From RYN-431 sp036388295 (GTDB lineage Bacteria > Planctomycetota > Phycisphaerae > Tepidisphaerales > Tepidisphaeraceae), in assembly GCA_036388295.1 (NCBI GenBank), contig DASVSC010000041.1:1-17312 (forward strand): DNA of 17,312 nucleotides, read 5' to 3'. Both the position numbers and the translations under genes were made by a program. The notes under the pieces are model-generated. The model ran no database searches. It saw nothing but the letters and a program-made list of their open reading frames with translations, and was not told where the DNA came from. Position 1 is the first letter of the stretch, and each line of letters begins with the position of its first letter. Shown one piece after another: positions 13,846 through 17,312 of the stretch.

Positions 13846-14841
13846 ATGGAATCGAACACGCTGTCCCGCCGTCACGCGTTCAAGCTCGCCGGCCTGGCCG
13901 GGGCGGCCGTGGCCTTGCGCGATACACGAGTCTTCGCCGAAACGCCGGCCGCCGCGCCGGCCACGCTGCCGCAGGGGGCGGGGTTTTACCGGACACACGT
14001 CGGCGAACTGGAAGTCACCATCGTCAGCGACGGCAGCTTCCCGCTCACGCCGTATCCGACGTTCGGCGCGAACGCTTCGGAAGAAGCCGTCAACAATCTG
14101 CTGAACGACAACTTCCTCGACCCGGCCAAGCTGATGGGGCAGGTCAACGCCGTCGTCGTCCGCAAGGCCGGCGGGCCGGTCACTCTCATCGACACGGGCT
14201 GCGGTAAACTGTTCGGCCCTGCGGCCGGCTTCGCCTTGCAGAACCTGGCGGCCGCGGGCGTGAAGCCCGACGACGTGCGGCACGTATTGTTCACGCACCT
14301 GCACCCCGACCACGCCGGCGGGGCCGTCACCGACGGCCGTAAAACGTTTCCCAACGCCACGCACCACGTGAGTGAGCAGGAAGCGAGCTTCTGGACGTCC
14401 GCGCAGCCGGATTTCAGCAAGTCGGGCGTGCCCGCGGACTTCCAGCCCGTGATGATCGAAACCGCCCGCAACGTGATCAAAGTCCTTGAGCCGAAGCGGT
14501 TCGCGCCCGGCAGTGAACTGCTGCCCGGCATCCTGCCCCGGCTGACCGTCGGCCACACGCCGGGCCACTGCGTCGTCACGATCCAGGACGGCGGCCAGTC
14601 CCTCGTCTACCTCGGCGACATGGTCATCCACCACGTGCTGGTGCCGGCCCATCCCGAATGGTTCGTCGGCTTCGACACCGACCGCGAAATGGCCGTCACC
14701 GCCCGGCAGACGCTATTGGCGGACTTGGCGCAATCGCGGTCGCTCGTCAGCGGTTCGCACTTGCCGTTCCCGTCGCTGGGCCATTTCAAGAAAGCCGACG
14801 CCGGCTACGCTTACGTGCCCGCGCCGTGGCGTTGGGCGTAA
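13846..14841 (+). CDS. Exported metallo-beta-lactamase-fold hydrolase
   Basis: This is a dinuclear-metal hydrolase of the MBL fold, 331 residues. The N-terminus has a twin-arginine-type signal: SRRHAFK at 7-13, a hydrophobic AGLAGAAVAL, and an Ala-rich cleavage region near 31-39 (AETPAAAPA). Folded export to the periplasm or beyond is therefore expected. Metal ligands are complete: H151, H153, D155 and H156 (THLHPDHAGG), H241 (GHTPGH), D258 (YLGDM) and H305 (GSHLPFPS). The pattern and the C-terminus (HLPFPSLGHF...GYAYVP) fit the methyl-parathion-hydrolase/lactonase branch better than true beta-lactamases. Substrates could be lactones, esters or phosphotriesters; quorum-signal lactonase activity is possible but unproven. 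A GAGGAA site precedes the ATG. Confidence 0.92.
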   Translation: MESNTLSRRHAFKLAGLAGAAVALRDTRVFAETPAAAPATLPQGAGFYRTHVGELEVTIVSDGSFPLTPYPTFGANASEEAVNNLLNDNFLDPAKLMGQVNAVVVRKAGGPVTLIDTGCGKLFGPAAGFALQNLAAAGVKPDDVRHVLFTHLHPDHAGGAVTDGRKTFPNATHHVSEQEASFWTSAQPDFSKSGVPADFQPVMIETARNVIKVLEPKRFAPGSELLPGILPRLTVGHTPGHCVVTIQDGGQSLVYLGDMVIHHVLVPAHPEWFVGFDTDREMAVTARQTLLADLAQSRSLVSGSHLPFPSLGHFKKADAGYAYVPAPWRWA

Positions 14842-14882
14842 CGGACGTTTTCATCCAGAAGGATTCGACACCGGGGCTGATC

Positions 14883-15629
14883 ATGGTCGCACTATCGTTA
14901 TCCGGAAAAACCGCGATCGTCACCGGCGGCTCGCGCGGCATCGGGGCCGCGGTGGCTCATTCGCTCGGGGTCTCCGGAGCGAATGTCGTCGCCGCGTATA
15001 ACAGCAACGCCGCCGAGGCCGACAAAATCGTCCGCGCCATCGGCGACGCCGGCGGCCGGGCCGTCGCCGTGCAGGCCGACGTCAGCCAGCCGGGTGCCGG
15101 CAAAGTCCTGTTCGACGCCGCCGAGCAGCAGTTCACCCGTTGCGATATCTTCGTTCATGCTGCCGGCGCGATCCTTTACAAGAAGATCGAAGAGACGACG
15201 GACGAGGAGTTCGACAAGCTGATGAAGCTGAACGTCTACGGCACGTTCTACCTGCTGCGAGAGGCCGCGAAACGTGTGAACGACGACGGCCGCATCATTA
15301 CCTTCAGCTCCACCACCACACGCCTGATGCTCCCGACCTACGGCCCGTACGTCGCTACCAAAGGCGCGGTCGAACAACTGACACGCGTGTTGGCCAAAGA
15401 AGTGGGCGCGCGCAAGATCACGGTCAACGCCATCAGCCCCGGCGCGACCGCCACGGATTTGTTCCTGACCGGCAAGAGCCAGGAGCAGATCGACCGCAAC
15501 GCCGCGATGACGAACTTCGGCCGCATCGGCCAGGTCGACGACATGACCGGCCTAGTGACATTCCTCGCCAGCGCCCAGGCTGGCTGGATCACCGGCCAGA
15601 ACATCGCCTGTAACGGCGGCGTGGCCTGA
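14883..15629 (+). CDS. Short-chain dehydrogenase/reductase
   Basis: This is a classical SDR of 248 residues, the usual length, with a Rossmann fold using NAD(P)H. The cofactor motif is TGGSRGIG (14-21). Catalytic residues are N117 (LNVYG), S143 (FSSTTT), Y156 and K160 (YVATK). The C-terminus GWITGQNIACNGG is typical of the 3-oxoacyl-ACP-reductase-like group. Ser and Arg in the glycine loop favour NADPH, by family trend only. The substrate is unknown, and fatty-acid synthesis is unlikely to be its main role because no fab genes are near. The ATG at 14883 was chosen because it begins the first beta strand; the longer open frame from 14658 overlaps the hydrolase gene. A GGGG lies six bases before the ATG and AAGGA lies farther off. 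The gap to the hydrolase stop is 41 bp. Confidence 0.92.
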   Translation: MVALSLSGKTAIVTGGSRGIGAAVAHSLGVSGANVVAAYNSNAAEADKIVRAIGDAGGRAVAVQADVSQPGAGKVLFDAAEQQFTRCDIFVHAAGAILYKKIEETTDEEFDKLMKLNVYGTFYLLREAAKRVNDDGRIITFSSTTTRLMLPTYGPYVATKGAVEQLTRVLAKEVGARKITVNAISPGATATDLFLTGKSQEQIDRNAAMTNFGRIGQVDDMTGLVTFLASAQAGWITGQNIACNGGVA

Positions 15630-15642
15630 TAGGATGTGCCGC

Positions 15643-16257
15643 ATGTCGCAGCCGAAATACGTCAGCCGCGAAGACTACTTGGAGTCCGAGCAGACGGCGG
15701 TCGAGAAGCACGAATGGATCAACGGCGTTGTCGTCGAAATGCAGGGCGGGACGTACCGAAACAGCCGCACGAATGCGAACTTGATTGGGAGTCTGGGCAA
15801 TACTCTGGATAACAGCTCGTATTTCGTCCTCGAAAGCAACATGCGGCTCTGGATGAGAGAAGCCAATCGCTATACCTATCCCGACGCTCAAATCGTTTGC
15901 GGAGAACCAGCCTTTGACCCAGCAGACCGGCGACAGACCACGATCACGAATCCGACCATTGTTTTCGAGGTGCTGTCCGATTCAACAGAGGCGAATGACC
16001 GCGGCCCGAAGTTCCGCGGCTACATCGCCATGCCGACGGTGCAGGCTTACGTGCTGGTTTCGACCCGCGAGCCGCGGGTCGAGTGGTACGTCCGCCAGCC
16101 GGGCGGGGCGTGGCTGTTCAACCACGCAACGGGCCTGGAGAGCTTTTTCACATTAGCCGAGCCCGCCGTAACGCTACTGTTGCGGGAATTGTACGTCGGC
16201 GTCACCTTCGACCCGCCGCCCGACCCGAACGCGCCGCGTAACGAGGAGCCGCTGTGA
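15643..16257 (+). CDS. Uma2-family PD-(D/E)XK nuclease-fold protein
   Basis: This is a 204-residue protein of the Uma2 family, a restriction-endonuclease-like fold of unclear biological role that is greatly expanded in planctomycetes and cyanobacteria. Core features are SREDYLESEQ near 8-17, EWINGVVVEM (24-33), YPDAQIV (79-85) with D81, and the IVFEVLSDST segment (106-115) with E109 followed by K123 and Y127. These supply a plausible PD-(D/E)XK active site. The ATG at 15643 was preferred to 15634 because AGGA lies nine bases upstream. It starts 13 bp after the SDR stop. Its stop overlaps the next start (GTGA), so it is translationally coupled to the quinone oxidoreductase. The middle of the gene is less GC-rich than the flanking genes: one 60-base line is about 47% G+C. 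Confidence 0.9.
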   Translation: MSQPKYVSREDYLESEQTAVEKHEWINGVVVEMQGGTYRNSRTNANLIGSLGNTLDNSSYFVLESNMRLWMREANRYTYPDAQIVCGEPAFDPADRRQTTITNPTIVFEVLSDSTEANDRGPKFRGYIAMPTVQAYVLVSTREPRVEWYVRQPGGAWLFNHATGLESFFTLAEPAVTLLLRELYVGVTFDPPPDPNAPRNEEPL

Positions 16258-17231
16258 AAGCCATTCGCGTTCATCAGTTCGGCGGGCCCGACGTGCTGCG
16301 CCTCGAAGGCGTTCCCGATCCGACGCCCGGGCCCGGCGAAGTGCTGGTTCGCCTGCACGCGGCGGGCGTGAATCCGGCCGATACGTACGTGCGGGCGGGG
16401 GCGTACGCGCTCAAGCCTTCCTTGCCCTACACGCCCGGAACGGAAGGGGCAGGCGTGATCGACGCGCTGGGGCCGGACGTGATCGATCTGGCCGTCGGGC
16501 AACGCGTGTGGCTGAGCGCGGCGACGGCGGGGCGGATGCAGGGCTTCTACGCCGAGCGCTGCGCCGCGGCCGCCCGGCACGTGCACGCGCTGCCGGACAC
16601 GCTGTCGTTCGAACAGGGGGCTGCCATCAACATCGCGTTCGTCACCGCCTACCGAGCCCTGTTCGACCGCGGGCAGGTCAAGCCGGGCGAGATCGTGCTG
16701 ATCCACGGCGCGACCGGCGGCGTCGGACTGGCGGCGGTGCAGATCGCGGCGCGACATGGCGCGATCGTCCTCGGCACCGGCGGCACCGTAGAAGGCCGAC
16801 AGTTGGCCGAGCGGCACGGGGCGGCCAAGACGTTCGACCATCGTCAGCCCGCTTATCGCGATGCCATCACCGCTGCCACCGGCGGGCACGGCGTGGACGT
16901 CGTCATCGAGATGCTGGCGAACGTGAACCTGGACAAAGACCTCGGCCTGCTCGCGCACGGCGGACGCGTGGTGGTCGTCGGCAACCGCGGCCGGGTGGAA
17001 ATCGACGCCCGGCAGACGATGGCGAAGGAATCGACCGTCACCGGCGTGACCTACTGGGGCGGCGGCGACGCGGCAGTAATGGCGGCGCTCGCGGCGGTGG
17101 AAGCGGGCGTGAACGCCGGAACGTACGTGCCGTTCGTTGGGCAGGCGTTTCCACTGGAGCAGGCGGCGCGGGCGCACGAAGCGGTGATGGCGGGCGACGG
17201 CGCACGGGGCAAAATCGTGCTGACGATGTGA
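16254..17231 (+). CDS. Zinc-less quinone oxidoreductase (MDR family)
   Basis: This is an NADPH-dependent reductase of the zeta-crystallin/QOR branch of the medium-chain dehydrogenase superfamily, 325 residues, the usual length. An N-terminal GroES-like domain (MKAIRVHQFGGPDVL, then PGPGEVLVRLHAAGVNPAD at 25-43) is followed by the Rossmann domain with HGATGGVGLAAVQIA (151-165). The zinc-binding Cys cluster of alcohol dehydrogenases is absent, as expected for the group. Family members reduce quinones or enones by one or two electrons; the substrate here is unknown. The start is GTG at 16254, overlapping the Uma2 stop by four bases, with GAGGAG about six bases upstream. It is the last gene of the plus-strand run, and a 27-bp hairpin follows five bases after its stop. 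Confidence 0.94.
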   Translation: MKAIRVHQFGGPDVLRLEGVPDPTPGPGEVLVRLHAAGVNPADTYVRAGAYALKPSLPYTPGTEGAGVIDALGPDVIDLAVGQRVWLSAATAGRMQGFYAERCAAAARHVHALPDTLSFEQGAAINIAFVTAYRALFDRGQVKPGEIVLIHGATGGVGLAAVQIAARHGAIVLGTGGTVEGRQLAERHGAAKTFDHRQPAYRDAITAATGGHGVDVVIEMLANVNLDKDLGLLAHGGRVVVVGNRGRVEIDARQTMAKESTVTGVTYWGGGDAAVMAALAAVEAGVNAGTYVPFVGQAFPLEQAARAHEAVMAGDGARGKIVLTM

Positions 17232-17236
17232 ATGGA

Positions 17237-17299
17237 TTTGAGCCGCGGGTGTAAACCCGCGCGCGGCAGGGTCGCGCGGGGTTACACCCGCGGCTCAAA
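17237..17299. repeat. 27-bp hairpin after the quinone oxidoreductase gene
   Basis: The 18-base arms TTTGAGCCGCGGGTGTAA (17237-17254) and its exact complement (17282-17299) extend inward, after one mismatch, through CCCGCGCG/CGCGCGGG to a nine-base loop (17264-17272). Each half also has its own small palindrome (GCGGGTGTAAACCCGC; GCGGGGTTACACCCGC). No T-run follows, so it is a possible but not standard terminator. It may be another double-hairpin repeat. Confidence 0.88.
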
Positions 17300-17312
17300 C
17301 CCCCAACCACAA

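Noticed and set aside
13219..14652. A 477-codon minus-strand open frame across the nitroreductase and hydrolase genes
   Set aside because: Both plus-strand proteins have complete catalytic motifs. The minus frame is low-complexity His/Gln/Val/Arg-rich sequence without a family pattern.

Overview
The window looks like chromosomal DNA of a high-GC bacterium, most likely Planctomycetota and probably the Phycisphaerae/Tepidisphaerales side. This is inferred from a large surface protein with the planctomycete-type LEPR-XLL motif, a Uma2-family nuclease, an orphan FHA protein, the gene order prs-rplY-pth-rpsF-ssb-rplI-dnaB, and many long intergenic palindromes. No marker gene in the window fixes the taxon.

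Layout. (1) 1-417 has no gene and holds three REPIN-like double hairpins. (2) 418-1323 (minus) is an AT-rich gene for a five-helix membrane protein of unknown function, 27 bp downstream of dnaB. (3) 1351-7219 (minus) is a housekeeping block read in the order prs, rplY (bL25/CTC), pth, rpsF (bS6), ssb, rplI (bL9). An intrinsic terminator follows, then dnaB, which needs its own promoter. The usual rpsR between ssb and rplI is absent. Three of the gene gaps in this block (rplY/pth, rpsF/ssb, ssb/rplI) hold large palindromes. tRNA-Gln(UUG) lies upstream of prs on the same strand. (4) 7409-7868 is non-coding, with a promoter, a hairpin and another palindrome. (5) 7869-12512 (minus) encodes a 1547-residue multidomain surface protein. 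It has the LEPR-XLL motif, lectin-like sandwiches, two choice-of-anchor-D domains each paired with a duplicated ~190-residue module, three FN3 domains and a C-terminal DNRLRE/CBM96-like domain. (6) 12680-17231 (plus) is a divergent, tightly packed run: FHA protein, NfsB-like nitroreductase, exported metallo-beta-lactamase-fold hydrolase, SDR oxidoreductase, Uma2 nuclease and zinc-less quinone oxidoreductase. It is closed by a 27-bp hairpin.

How the parts work together. The minus-strand block supplies PRPP, ribosomal proteins, peptidyl-tRNA recycling and replication proteins. The plus-strand run combines flavin and NAD(P)H oxidoreductases with an exported hydrolase, which suggests handling of nitro, quinone, carbonyl or ester/lactone compounds; no substrate can be read from the sequence.

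The least ordinary signal is the palindromes. One type is built of two inverted hairpins with an AGTA tetraloop. Its stem sequence changes from copy to copy but stays matched within each copy. One such unit sits inside the loop of a different, C/G-rich palindrome between rplY and pth. I found no complete new defence or mobile system.
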